Assembly: GCA_032191485.1 (NCBI GenBank)
Contig: JAVDOI010000016.1
Span: 4,315,719 to 4,379,718, forward strand
Direction of reading: 5' to 3'
DNA length: 64,000 bases
DNA from: Leptoclinus maculatus
Lineage: Eukaryota > Chordata > Actinopteri > Perciformes > Stichaeidae
Below are positions 24,101-36,620 of this stretch, in pieces. Both the position numbers and the translations under genes were made by a program. The notes under the pieces are model-generated. The model did no database searches. It was not told the origin of the DNA and worked only from the letters and a program-made list of their open reading frames with translations. Position 1 is the stretch's first letter. Every line of letters begins with the position of its first letter.

Positions 24101-25148
24101 AAGAATCAAGTTTTGGATTAATCGGTGCATTGTTTGATGAAATACAGTTCGTAATATAGTTTAATCAAAGTCATTTTTGTGTTCACAGAGTTGTTTCTGT
24201 TGGCACTGATATTCCAATGTAGGATACTGTTGCTTTACCATCTTTCTACCACTAGATAGCAGTATACCTGTATTTAAACCATGTGTCTTTGTTAATTATC
24301 TAGGTTATTGATACAGATGTATTTAATGCTGATTATTTAATCTGATATTTGATGTTTATGGTTAATTTGCAACCTAGTTGTATACATCATGTATTTACTT
24401 GTTATATTTGTGTCATTTAAGAACTAAACATACCTACATGGAAGAGTGAGGCCAAGATGAGAAGATATAATGTTGGTCAAATACTGTGGTCCAAATAAAA
24501 TGACTTCAGTTTTATTGCCATTGGGATACAGAAAGTTTGACCCCCTAATCTCACAAAACAAGAGCAAAAACCAGATTAAGTGGTTCTCTTTTCTTCTTTG
24601 TTCCCATGTTACCTGTCTCGTGACCCCTCAGATTGATCTCTGGAGCTGTGAGGGGATGCAGACCATCAGACTGGAATTAGGTTCAGAACCAATGCCACAG
24701 ACTACCAGTTCTTTAGCATGTTGGACACACCAGCATGGCACTGTCTCGTAAAATGAAGTTCCCATCCAATAACACTGGTCTGCAGAAGCAAGAAGCCTGC
24801 CCTCACGATGTGATGCTGCCCTCTCCTGTACATTTGCATATTTTAGTGACGTACCCATGTTGTCATTCATAAATCATTGATTCATTCTGAATGATGTTAT
24901 GAGACACCTCGGTTTATCATGTATAACAGCAGCCCACTGAGTCCCACAGTGCCTCACTGTAGTCCCCTGTTAGGTAAAACTGGACGGGCCATCCTTTAGG
25001 TGCAGCTTACACTTTGTTAAAAAACTACATCCAACATTTTTTCCCCCTCACTGTTGAAGCAGCAACCACCGGCTTTCTGGGATCTTAACTTTTCAGGAAT
25101 AACGGGGACATCTGCGGTGCACGATACTGACCGTCAACCAGCAGCAAG
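21113..25148 (+). other. 3' flank of unit 2 and 5' flank of unit 3
   Basis: Probable 3' UTR of copy 2 to about 22,350 (AATAAA at 22,034 and 22,348). This contains the teleost repeat at 21,655-21,772 and the empty piggyBac site TTAA near 21,474. Unit 3 begins at 23,252. Its foldback element is 23,576-23,866, and its octamer and CRE-like motifs are at 24,832 and 24,847. No gene is seen. Confidence 0.6.
23576..23866. mobile_element. Old foldback/MITE-like element, unit 3 copy
   Basis: Same structure and offset as 13,516-13,806, with almost no base differences between the two. Confidence 0.6.
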
Positions 25149-28100
25149 ATGTGCAAGTTTATATGTGCGATTCTAGCCAGAGCGTTATTTATCCTCGCCT
25201 CTCTGTACAGCATCTGTAGGGTGACACGAATGTGGGGAGATCTCTACTGGCTCCTCGCTATCCTCTTGCTGCCGCTTGTCGTTGAAATGATAATAACGCT
25301 CATAATTCGAAAGGGACAAGATTATAAATGGTAAGATGAGCAGCATGCATGTAAGTGTTTGTAAATTATATAACGTTCATGCTGAGGGTGCAACTTTACT
25401 GAAACGTACAGTTTTATTTTTTTTTGTGTAAAACTAATCTTAACAACCTGGTTTGAAGATATTTTCTATACTGAATAGATTCAGAGAACAATGCATGGAT
25501 ATTTTAAGCTTTTGTCATCTTCCCCGTTTTTACCCCTTCCCCCACCGCCCTAAGTTCTCTGCATCCTGCTTGTCCCCCTGCTGCTATTGTTTAACCGGTC
25601 CTGGGATGGTGACGATGGGGTGGTACCCCTTAACATCCTCAAACATCCTCCATGTTTACATTTCATCTGTAGGTATTAGTTGTTGTTTTTTTGTTGAACA
25701 TTCAATGACAGCAGATATTTTTATGTAACACACAATAATGATAAAAAACTGCAATCGGCTACAGTATGTAAGATTGTATAAGAGAAGCATCCATTAATTC
25801 ATTTCCTTTCCGATGCTAAGAGATGTCCAAAACATGTGTTTTGTTGTCCTGTTTAACTATTAAGCCTTACAAGAAAAAGAAATGTATCATGTGCTAGTAA
25901 CTTGACATATATAAACTGAAAGCAAAGTGATAATAGAATACAATTGTAGGGCTGCAACTAATTATTATTGTCATTATCAATTCCTCTCAATTAATTGTTC
26001 TGTTTATAGAATGTATCAGAAAATAAAAAAGCCTAAGAACACATCTTCAAACGGTAACAGTCTAAAACCCAAATATATTGTATTTAACTTCATATAAGAC
26101 AGACAAAATCAGCAAATTTTCATATTCCAAAACTAGATCGGGCACATTTTGCTTGGAAAATGCTTAAATAATTAGTCAATTGAATAATTGAATAATCATT
26201 TCAGACCTAAACAATTGTAATATTCATAACCAGGCTTTAACATTTTTTAAATCCCTGGTGTGTGACTTTTTAACAGAAAATTGAGGTTTGATTTCCATCT
26301 TGTTCCCCATGCGTCTTTATGACGTTGTGTTGATGAAGGTCTTTTGTTTGTCCTGCAGGTTTTCTCCTCCTATCTTTCTGTTTCTCATCAGTATCATTCC
26401 CTCCATTTTGATCCTGGAGCTTCAATACCAGTACTTCGAAGATTCCAGCAATCTGGTACGCCACGCCAGAAACAAAAATACATTGTGTTTAAAAAAAAAA
26501 CTAATGCTTTCTAAACATGTAATCTAATGACAGATGTTGGTGGGTGTTGCTACATTTTTATTCATGATCTACAATTGCTTTTAAGCTTTTCATTTTTAAC
26601 TGAGGGGAAAGTACAAGCACTCTGTCTGTAAAAATCCTCTTTCAACGGTTTTCAGTGCAGAATCCTCGACTCCTCTGAGAATATGACTTGGTTTAACGAT
26701 AAGCACCTCTTCCACGGGAGTGAAGTCACCTTTAAAGACCTGAAGGTAAGAGAAGCAGACTGAAAGAATCATAGAACATCACTTGCCTCATAGGCTACTA
26801 GAACTACTCTATTTTATGATATACCTGCAAAGAACTGAAATGAAAAAGCGTGAGAAAGATGATCCTGTTTTTTTTTTATGATGTATTTCTTGGAAATCAA
26901 TTACATTGCAGACTGGTTCAGACTGGTTCAGACTGGTTCAGACTGGTTCAGACTGGTTTAGACTGGTTCAAGTTCAGATTTCTCAAGAAATTGCTTACTA
27001 ATGTTCAACGTGGTTGAAGTAATAGTCTTCTTAAGAATGTTGCTGATTGTTCTGATAAAGAGCAGGGTTCTTGAAACGTCACTCATAATGACACACTGTC
27101 TGCAGTGGGAGCTTCTTCTTTGCAGACTTTCATGACTCAAACAAAAAAACATTCTTATCCCTCTTTTGCAGTCACTTGATTTTAGTTTTCCACAAGATAT
27201 TTAGGAGTTTCTTTTTTACCTGATTGAAGATGATTGGTAAACGTATTGACAACATTTTAAAAGGACGCATTTTGCCTGCAATTTTCTGCAACTGTCACAA
27301 ATGTAAAATAAAATAAAAAAAACTTTCATTTTTACTCCAACTCTCCTCTTCAGTGGCAAAGAGTATAATCCTGTGTTTGTGTGAGGTGGTTATCTAAACC
27401 CTAAATCTGATGACAAGCCAGCACAGGGGTAATACGGGATCCTTGAAGAGAGTTACTCTCTTAGAAGTGAGGTTTCGGTCAGATTCCCCGATTGCCAGTT
27501 TGGAAGGAATGCAGAAGAGAAAAACATAAACATGAATAGATTTGAAAGATGCAGCCCCAAAGTTCAAATAATTCAGAAAGAATCCACCAGTGGGAGAAAG
27601 AAAGGATCTTCTTACAAACACAGGCCTGGATTAGTTTTCTTGTGATTTAACATTAAAAAGCTATGAGTCATCTTTGCACTGGATTCAGCAAGGCAATTAT
27701 GTAAAGTAGCAAGACTTGAGAGGTAACCAGGCTTTAAAAAAAGACTGAATATCACTAGAGTATAGGAATGATAAGAGACGGATTACCCTCAAAGCAGCAG
27801 GTAGATGAAGAATAGAAGACGTCCAAGAATTGATCCTTGAGGAACTTCACAGGTCAAAGGAACCAGAAATACACACAAAGAACTTGCAAAGTCATAAATA
27901 GGGAGAAACACTCTTAAATAGTATATGTCAACAGTTCAATAGAAGCATTTAAATTAGGAACAACACAAATGTAACGTTCACTGATGTGACTGCAACAGTA
28001 GAGCCGTCTTTTTGCTTTGCTTCAGATGAAGAAACAGATCTGAGAATAAACCTGAGAATGCAAGATGTAGAGCAGCATTCAAAGTAAAACAGTTTACTTA

Positions 28101-31100
28101 GTCATTAGAATGAGAGGACAGAGTCTTTCTGACATTAATAACAAACACAAGAGCCGGAAAATCTCTGTGGACAATAACCATAAGAGGGGAGCATTAAAAA
28201 TGTCTTCTATGAATAACAGATAGACCACCACCACACCCTGTAGCCCTGGACAATTAGAAAGCCTGAGGACACACCTCATGAAGCTGTCTGAATGCCTCAG
28301 CTCTTTACTGTGTTTCAATCAGAAAAACAAAGTCCACATTGTGCAACATAATGGAGTCATTAATTAACAATTCTGAAGTGATATTCTATATTTTTCTCTT
28401 TTTTCACAATGAATTCATGCTACCGACAAGTATTGTCCGTGTTGTCACGGCCTGATTTAGCTTATTTACCTGTGCTATTTTTAAAAGATGAAAGTATTTA
28501 TTTGTGACCTATTTTTAAGGATTCACATCTTCAGTCAGAGTACTGATTACTGAGAGACAAACTAACACATTTTTAAGCTTTAGTCTTTTCATTGGATTTG
28601 TTGACAATAATTAAAACATAGAATGTCCCCAGCCTTTTTCTTTAAATAATGACTTTTTGGTTTAGGACTCAAGATCTATCGCAACAAATATTGGGTCCGT
28701 AAATGGAGTAAAAGGAGGAGGAAGAAATCTCTGCCTATTTTAGTTATAACAGGGATATCAATCTAAATATCTACAATAATATCTGATAGAAACTGGCAGC
28801 ATCACATGAGCTGAGAGCCAGCTTCATATTGAAGGATGCAAACCATTAAGTTTCTGACAGAGAAATAACTCTCAATCTCTTCTCCTTTTCAATCATTTTA
28901 ACCAGTGGTTATCGACTCGCTGTTCCACACATTGGAACCTGCAACTTCATCAGATCCTGCTCCTCCTCCTCATCGTGGGGAAGTGGCTCCTCCCACGGGG
29001 AGACGGAGTCACGCGTGAGGAGCTCTCGCAGCTTCTCCTAATTTTTGTTGGCACTGCAGCAGACATCCTCGAATTTACTAGTGAGACGCTGTCAAATGTC
29101 AAGTAGGTGGCTAATCATGCATTGCTTATGAGTATGTTCACACACATATAAACAATAGACACATAGGGAACTTAAGCACTTTTAAGGCAAGTTTACATAA
29201 TCTGTGTCCCCAAATCATGACATTACATCAATGCATTAACTAGTAAAAGCAGCTTCCCATTGACATGTATTAACACTATAGGGACTGACTTTGACTGTAT
29301 TTTCTATGTGTCTTTTCCAGAGAGAGCACTCCTGAGCTGGTCTTCGTCATCTTAGCTCTATGGACTTGGAGCATGCTGCAGTTCCCCCTACATGTGGCTG
29401 GTCAGTGTGTGTTTGTGTCTTAAACAAATAACGTTGCTGCTTATTAAGCAGTTACAGCCGTTCACTGCTGTACATGACCTCCTCTCAGTGTGGGACAATC
29501 CAAACAACGTGTTTAGTCAGCAGCGTCCAGGCCAGTGATGTATGTAACAGTGAAAAGCAGTTTGACTCCTCTGTCTCCAGCTTTGTCAAATTATTAACCC
29601 AAAAATCAGTTTTCACTTCTCGAGCCATGGTAATGCCCCTAATTTCAGACATGTACTTCTTAAAAAAGACTTACCACAAAAATAAATCACTAACAGCAAG
29701 AGTGTATTTTAGGAGTTTGTATAAATGTTGAGTCTTTAGGAGGAAATCCAGTCTCACACATCTAATACATGAATAGCTTTGGACCGAAAAAGTCTCCTGA
29801 TCTGAACTTCAGATAAGAGGAATCAGCCATTATCAGGCAAGGCCCAACGAGCAGATGTCTTTCGGCAACTTACTACGCTGAGCAGAGAAAAGGATGTAAA
29901 CCTGCCTTCTCAAATCTGAGGGAACAAAGGATAGTGTTTCATTAAAGACAGAAAGAAAGAACATTATAACGTTACTTTGTTCTCGGAAAGGACAACCTCA
30001 GTAATTATCTCAATTATTCATAAACCAACATTAAATATCTTACAAATGGATGTTGAGGTTCTTCATAGTGATACTTTAATGTGTATCTTTACCATCATAA
30101 TGCATTTAGAGCACTCAGAGCTTGAATGCAAACTTTTCCTTCAGTTTGTGTCCGCTCTCATGGGTGTGTCTTTTTGTTAGTTAGTGCAGTCATGTCCAGT
30201 ATGTTTGCATGCAGACAGATGCAACATGTTCATCAGGGATGGAAGGAGTACTAAAATATTGTACTAAAGTTACTTTAAAGAGATTTACTGAAGGAAAAGT
30301 ATATTGTGTAAATATGTACTTAAAGGGATTGAAATAAACCAGAAAAGAGGAAAAAATCAAACATTTAAATAAAAATGTCAATATAATATATATATTAATA
30401 TATATATATATATAAATGTAAACACTACGACAGGAGCAACAATCATCATCAAGCTACATGAATTAAATAACCAGACTTTTCTTATAGAATTAACAGTAGA
30501 ATAAACTAGAAACCATCAACACAGCTGCAATGATAAATCAGGCCAGGGGCCTGAAGTGGGGAAGGGGGGCCATCTCTTCCTACGTCATGCATGCTTGCTC
30601 GGACCACACCTATCTTCAAACTCTGCATTAATTTTAATCTCAACTACAAACCTGTAAAGTTTAGAGTATGCATCTTGCACGGTTGTGACTCTAGCTCGTG
30701 ACAAAATCTGTCCACAGACATTAACACATGGCAAAGTACTCAAAACCGCTTCTGTGATAGTTCCGCTACTTTGTCTCCTCAACCACATTCTGCCATGATG
30801 ACAAACACACAGACTCACAAAGTGATATCAATACCAGCCACACACTGTCTGCAGATTTGTAGTGAGCAATAAACAAGATAAACTCCACCCTTCACTCCTC
30901 AAATCCTCAAACAAAGGTCTCGACTGAATGAAGCTCTGCAGTCACATCAGCGATTATTGTCACTAACAGCAGAAAGTCACCTGCAGGATCCACCTTAAGT
31001 ATTATAGCATTTAGCATGTTTGCCAGATCATGCAGCATGCACCTGGTCACTCGACATTGTGGGCGTGTTTGATTTTGGTCACTTAATGCGCCGCTGGTGT

Positions 31101-31830
31101 TTGATTGAATTGTTGTTCATGTTTTGTACTATTCACTAACCGCTAACCACTTTGCATCCCCACTCCTCCAGTGAGCTCAAACTACAACATGTATCACTTC
31201 CTTAGAGTCAAATCTGTGGAGCTCTTATCACTTTTTCGTGGGACTTTTGTACTCTGTAATGGATGCAACTTGATGGAAATAAGCAGGCTATGATACTTGA
31301 AATATTAAAAAAACAACATTATTAAGAGTAAATGTAATTTGTTACTCCCACCCATGATGGCTATACTTCTGATTTTCAAAGTTCATTTTTTACTTTGGAA
31401 ACAGCAGTTGAGAATAGTTAGGACGATTTAGTAGCAGGTTAAATCAGGTTAAAACAACTAAACAAGAAATCGATGCAACAGACTGTTACTTTGACTCTGA
31501 GGTCCTGTTTTTTTTTTGTCTCCCCATTTTCTAAAAGTGGTGAAATCCAAGCCAGACAATGAGGGTGAGAAGGAGGCCGGCGAGGTGTCCCTGTTGTCTA
31601 AATACAGCACGGACATCTGGAGCATCGTGACGGCCTTGTTTATCCAAGACGGGCCTTTCCTGGTGGTCAGGCTCACCGTCATAACCTACTTCAAAGTCTC
31701 CCACCATACGCTGCTGTTCTTCACCGCTAAGAACTTCCTGGTGATCATACTAAACTTGTACAGGTTAGTTGTTATATACCAGGAATGGCGCAGTAGAGCC
31801 GGCCAGGGCAGCGCCGTCCCATGTGTTTGA
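25149..31830 (+). CDS. tmem26: Transmembrane protein 26-like, tandem copy 3
   Basis: Coding exons: 25,149-25,330, 26,359-26,455, 26,656-26,745, 28,906-29,102, 29,321-29,400, 31,538-31,830, giving 939 nt and 312 codons. The transmembrane hallmarks are kept, but the normally invariant GGG of the WLLP-GGG-TR motif reads RGDG, and the exon 4 end reads SNVK. The loop is unique: QYQYFEDSSNL at the end of exon 2 and CRILDSSENMTWFND in exon 3, with a sequon NMT at residue 102. Against copy 2, exon 1 shows by hand about 18 amino-acid-changing and 2 silent substitutions. Exon 4 uses the downstream CAG acceptor, as in copies 2 and 5. Possible poly(A) signals are at 32,752 and 33,065. The intact frame argues that it is a gene, not a pseudogene. 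Confidence 0.87.
25947..26209. mobile_element. hAT-type MITE in intron 1 of copy 3
   Basis: Same element and site as 2799-3040, between two ACAATTG sequences. The terminal bases have decayed (TAGGGCTG, CAGACCTA). Confidence 0.55.
26911..26970 (+). repeat. 10-bp minisatellite in intron 3 of copy 3
   Basis: Six GACTGGTTCA-type units (one GACTGGTTTA). This is the counterpart of the 13-unit array in copy 2. Confidence 0.95.
29489..29539 (+). other. Candidate cassette exon, copy 3, with in-frame stop
   Basis: Same 51-nt segment with CTCAG before and GTATGT after, but the TGC codon near its end is TGA here. Inclusion would end the protein after the sixth membrane segment. Confidence 0.3.
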
Positions 31831-33693
31831 CGAGTCATCACACGGGGAATCAGGGAGACGGAGAGATATTGCACTTACAATTGTACAGATACTTCAGACT
31901 GGTAAGAACTGCAATTGGAGCAGGAAGAGAAGGAAATGCTTGCTTTCTGTTTTCTTCTCACAATGTATTTAACTCTGTGGGATCATGGTGTTGTGAATAA
32001 TTAACGTTGTTGAGAGCAGAAAACTGTGAACAACCATTTTCTTACACTTGCAAGGGGATAAAGTTGCCAAGTTGTCATTACGCCTCATTCACAGCTCATA
32101 CTTAACCTCAGTGACATTTCAGTCCCTCTGTACCAAACCTCGGTCAGCTCAGTTAAAACACCACCATGTATTCAGTGCTTAAATGTGATTATGTGTGCAT
32201 GAGCGTACTGGTCTAAAACCTGGTTTTAGTTGTGTATAAAAAGGCCTTGTTGTTCAGATTATAACTGGTAGACATTAAAATAATAGACATCAGGCAAACT
32301 TCATGGAGGGGCCACAGAGGAAAAGAAGGATGCAGAGCAAAACAGGAAAAAGGTCAAATCAGTTTTATTTAATATATATATCGCCCAATACCACAAATTT
32401 GCCTCAGGGGGCTTTACAATCTGTACAGCATACGACACCCTCTATCCTTTTCGACCCTCGAAGTTTGATAAAGCCACCTTATCAGCACTGGATAAGGAAG
32501 GCCATGAATTCTGTCAGTTTTTTTACATTTGAATGGGGATATTATTTTGCCAAACTAACTTATGTTATTTTGTTCATCTTGGATAATCGCCCTTTTTAAA
32601 AAACAAAACAAAAGGAGAGACATGTTATTCACAAGTCAAAAAGTCATCAAATGTATGATCTCAAATGTATTCTATCCTTACTGTTACTGTTGGCCTGCTT
32701 TGACTGAGGGTTGTATCTCTGTGACATGCAAGAAACTGCAATACCCCTAAAAATAAAGAGACTGGAAGCACTTAAAATTGCACTCGGGTGATCAACTCAG
32801 TTTGAGTTGTATTTGCTTCTTGCCCTTTAAAGCTATTCTTTACTGTATGCTTTATAATGCCAAAGAATCAGTATTATAACTCCCTGGTTTATATAAACAC
32901 AACCTCAGCTAAAATGTGTATTTTGACTCGTATAAGTGTTTTTGTCAAGTTATCTTTTGTATTTATTTGTCCCCGAGATAGTAAAATATAAAATGCCGTC
33001 ATGCAGTTATTTTTACCATGTTATAGTCATTGTTATATGTTAATGTACTTGTCCTGACACAGCACAAATAAAACAATACAAACCATTATCAGTTGTCTTA
33101 TATTTATTTCTCATTATTTCAAAAATATGTCCTTAGAATATTGCTTTTACACAAGCAGTGGTAATCAATACTTTATGATTAGGTCTTCTGTGGCACATCC
33201 TGTATTATTTTACAGTAGCATTTATTTATTCAACCAGTGTTGCTTATGTAAACAGACAAAAACGCAAATATATACTCATTCTCTAATCTCCTCTCTCAAA
33301 GAATAAATTATGTGAGCATGACGCCTAAAACAAGAGTTCACCTCACTGTAGCTACTCTCAATAATAAAATGAAAATCCATTCTGCTGATTGTATTGTCTA
33401 TACATCCACAAACAGACTGTCTCCCCACAGTGGACATCAGAGAATTAACACCCACATTCTTTCTTGAATCGGTGACAGACTTTATTCACATCATTTTAAC
33501 ACGTCAAGTTTCTCCACTCTTTTATCATAAGATAAGAAACTTTATTGATCCTGTGCAAGCACTACAAATGAAGCAAGAAAAAAAATAAAAGCAACTAACC
33601 ACTATGTACTCCAACATAAATACAAACTATAAAGTGTATGGTGACAAATAAAATAAAAATAAAGTGTAGTTGCTTATCAAAAAAAGGCCACCA
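31831..33693 (+). other. 3' flank of unit 3, truncated by an insertion
   Basis: Probable 3' UTR and spacer of copy 3, with the teleost repeat at 32,356-32,465 and AATAAA signals at 32,752 and 33,065. Bases 33,527-33,690 (TAAGAAACTTTATTGATCCTG...) match 45,300-45,475 and 52,975-53,085 and are missing from units 1 and 2. Similarity to the other units stops at CCACCACGGT near 33,693. Confidence 0.55.
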
Positions 33694-33792
33694 CGGTATA
33701 TCTGTAGTATCTTTCCAAGTATCCAGGTACCACGAGAAGCTGTTGAATCCAAACCAGATCAGGCAAATACTGAGTCTGTCTCCATCTCCTTT

Positions 33793-35780
33793 CTATATAC
33801 AGATCCCTTTTTTCAGTAAATTTTCGATCTTCAGTCCCCTTGAGGCGTCATCCGCTGGATTTGGTGCTGTAGGAATGTATCTCCACTGTGAAACGTGTGA
33901 TGCCTCTCTAATAGTTGATATTCTGTTTGCAACAAATGTTTGGAACCTTTTGTCCTCATTTTTGATGGATCTTAGTACTGATGTACTGTCGGTCCAAAAT
34001 TGTGACTTCTCCAAAGGAAGCTGTAGCTCTATGTGGAAACTTTCATCCTTCAGAAATCTCCTTTCCAGTGAACTGACACGCTGCTTAGCAACAGAAAAGT
34101 TGTTTGGCATGTGTACATGTGTCCTGAAAGACAACTTAATCTCGTATTGGCCATCTTTAAGCTCTACTGAACATTTCACTATTTCCATAAACTTTCTTTT
34201 ATCTTTTGACATCTCCTCTTTGTCATTGGAGACATTTTCACTGAAATCACGATTGTACTGTCTTATCAACAGTTCTTCCAATTTGTCAACACCAATCCGA
34301 TTAACAGTAACAGCAGAGTAGCCACTCTCACACTGCTTTGCACCGTTTCCATGAAGCGGTCCATTAATCACCCAGCCCAGTAGAGTTCTTAGTGCATATG
34401 GTCCCTCTCCTCGGCTGTTGATCACTTCCCAAGGTTCCATTAACTTTGAGGCATTTGTGCCAAGCAACAAATCAACATCCACGTTAATACGGGGAATATG
34501 TATACATCTTTCAGATAAGTCCACCTAAACAACTCTTTCTCAAGAATGATATTGTTTGTCGACACGGGCATTTCCTTCTGAGTGAACATACGAGGAAGCT
34601 CAAAACACTGCTTGTCAGCAAATTGAGAGATTTTCAAACCATTGACAATACAACTTGGAACAGTAGTACTGTGATCCATTGTACTTAGATTAATCTTTGT
34701 TTTTCTTCCTTTGATGTTTAGCCTTTCCATTAGACTTTCAGAACAGAAAGTGTCAGTACTTCCTGGATCCAGAAATGCATACGTTTGTACACTTAACATC
34801 GACAGGTAAGATTAAAAGGATGCCGTTACTGCCCCCGGCCCCTGTATGACCACAAGTAGAGACAGCCGTGCCACTCACCGATAGTTCCTTTGGCTGATCT
34901 TCGCCTTTGACTCTTTCCTTTTTCTCAATATGAATAACGCTGGGATGACTTTGGTTGCAAAGTTTGCAAGATATGCGTTTATTGCTATCCTTGCTCATAT
35001 GTGTCCAATGCGTAGGCAACCAAAGCAAACTCCGTTCTTTCAGAAAGTCCAACTTTTCACGATGGGTTCTTTTTTTCAATTGTGGACAATGCTCCAATGC
35101 TTGTCCATATACAATACAAACAGGAAACAACATTTGAAATTGTAGGTGACATACTTTGCGTTTGAGTCTGAATGCGTTTCTTAGTTGCATTCAATCACAG
35201 CTGGTTCAGTAGATATAAAGACAGCAGTTGCAAAGCTGTTTCTTTGTGCCGACTTTTGCTCTAACTTTGCCTTGTTGCCTCCTTTATTTACACCACCTTG
35301 AGTGTCTTGGATGTCGCCAAAGATTGGATCAGAAACGATTTTGAGTTTCTGCATTATTGTTTTGATGTTTGCTGGCACATTGAGTTCATCGAAATATTGC
35401 AATTCCTCCATAGCATTGCAACACTCTCGTAAACACAATGCATATGCCTGTAGCCCTTTAACATCTTCTGCTTTAACAGCAGGCCATCCAATGATTTTGT
35501 CCACATGGGCAGCTGTGACCATTATTTAATTTCCAAAATGTTTTCCAAGAAGGTCTTTGGCCACGCACCAGATCTCTAGGCTGCCCCCTAGTGAATTGCT
35601 CCAGATAATACAAACAATCCTCTGTTGAACAATGTTCAGAAGCTCTGATGAATGATTTAGAGGATCTCCATCGAAAATCTGATTTAAATCTGATTGATGT
35701 GATTTTATTTGATCAGATGTTTGCCACTTGAAGTTTGTCTGAATAGCTACATTTTTACTTTCATATTTGTCCGCTTCCAT
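33793..35780 (-). pseudogene. BEL/Pao gag-pol remnant
   Basis: Read on the minus strand in several frames. Near 35,520-35,180 there is a gag-like segment (HVDKIIGWPAVKAEDVKGLQ); a CKLCNQSHPSVIH zinc knuckle lies near 35,010. An aspartic protease with FLDPGSTDTFC follows near 34,770, then the Pao-type block PYALRTLLGWVINGPL near 34,390. The frame then jumps from MPNN...VSSLERRFLKDESFH straight to an RNase H core (QFWTDSTSVLRSI) and NPADDASRGL. So the polymerase domain is deleted, and frameshifts separate at least four pieces. It is dead. Confidence 0.8.
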
Positions 35781-35867
35781 TGTTTTTTTCCCACTGTTGA
35801 CTTAGCGTTGGCAGATCAGGCATATTTCTGCTGAGATGATTCTTTTTGCTGTAGTTTGTATTGCAAT

Positions 35868-36302
35868 TGTTGGAGCTATTTATTTTATATTAGTATTTTG
35901 TTATTTAATTAATAAGTAGTATTGTTTAATTATTCTAGATATTTGATATATTAAGATTGCTTTTTCTCTTTAATAGTAATTTGTTTAGTTATATTATTTG
36001 TTGTTGTTTGGGTAATTACTGTGGGCACCTGTGGCTATATATATGAGTGAATAGATAGGACCAGCATGCACCGGGGTGGGCTTATAGTTTTTACCAGCAC
36101 AGGAGAGACAGCAAGACAGGAGTTTTCTTAGTTCTTTTGTTTGTTTGCTTGTTTTGTTTGCTTTACCAAATAAATAAGAAAATCGGAATCCTGCATGGAC
36201 AATCTACTCTCTTCTGCCTGCGTAAAACACCGACCACGGTGCATCAGTGGCGTTTGATTATTGTTTGTTTTATTTTGATTTATTCGACAAATGGCCACTA
36301 CA
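35868..36302 (+). mobile_element. Solo LTR with 5-bp target duplication
   Basis: A 435-bp segment starting TGTTGGAGCT and ending GGCCACTACA, flanked by GCAAT on both sides (35,863-35,867 and 36,303-36,307). It has a CTATATATATGAG TATA box near 36,035 and AATAAA near 36,170, the U3-R-U5 layout in + orientation. No internal region is present, so it is a solo LTR formed by recombination. Confidence 0.8.
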
Positions 36303-36524
36303 GCAATGTTCCTCTTACGAGTCGGAGACAGAGTGAAATCCTTGCAAGACTGGTTTATTAACAGAAACCGTAGAAAATAGTTGACGGAGCAACACCAGCG
36401 AACATTATAGGTCTTCATACAGTTTTCATCAACACACTTCTTCCTCGGTCCCGGTATAACAACCTTAACTAGCTCCCGACACAGAACAGGTAACCCCCTC
36501 CTTATGGAGCTAAATCCAGTTTTT

Positions 36525-36620
36525 CTTTTTCAAGTTCAGTTTTTTTTTCAAGTTCAGGTTTTTCTTTTTCAAGTTCAGGTTTTTTTTTCAGTTCAGGTTG
36601 TTTTTTTCAGTTCAGACTTT
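36525..36620 (+). repeat. Imperfect minisatellite (TTCAAGTTCAGGTTTTT)
   Basis: Four to five imperfect units of T-run plus (CAAG)TTCAG. Confidence 0.7.
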
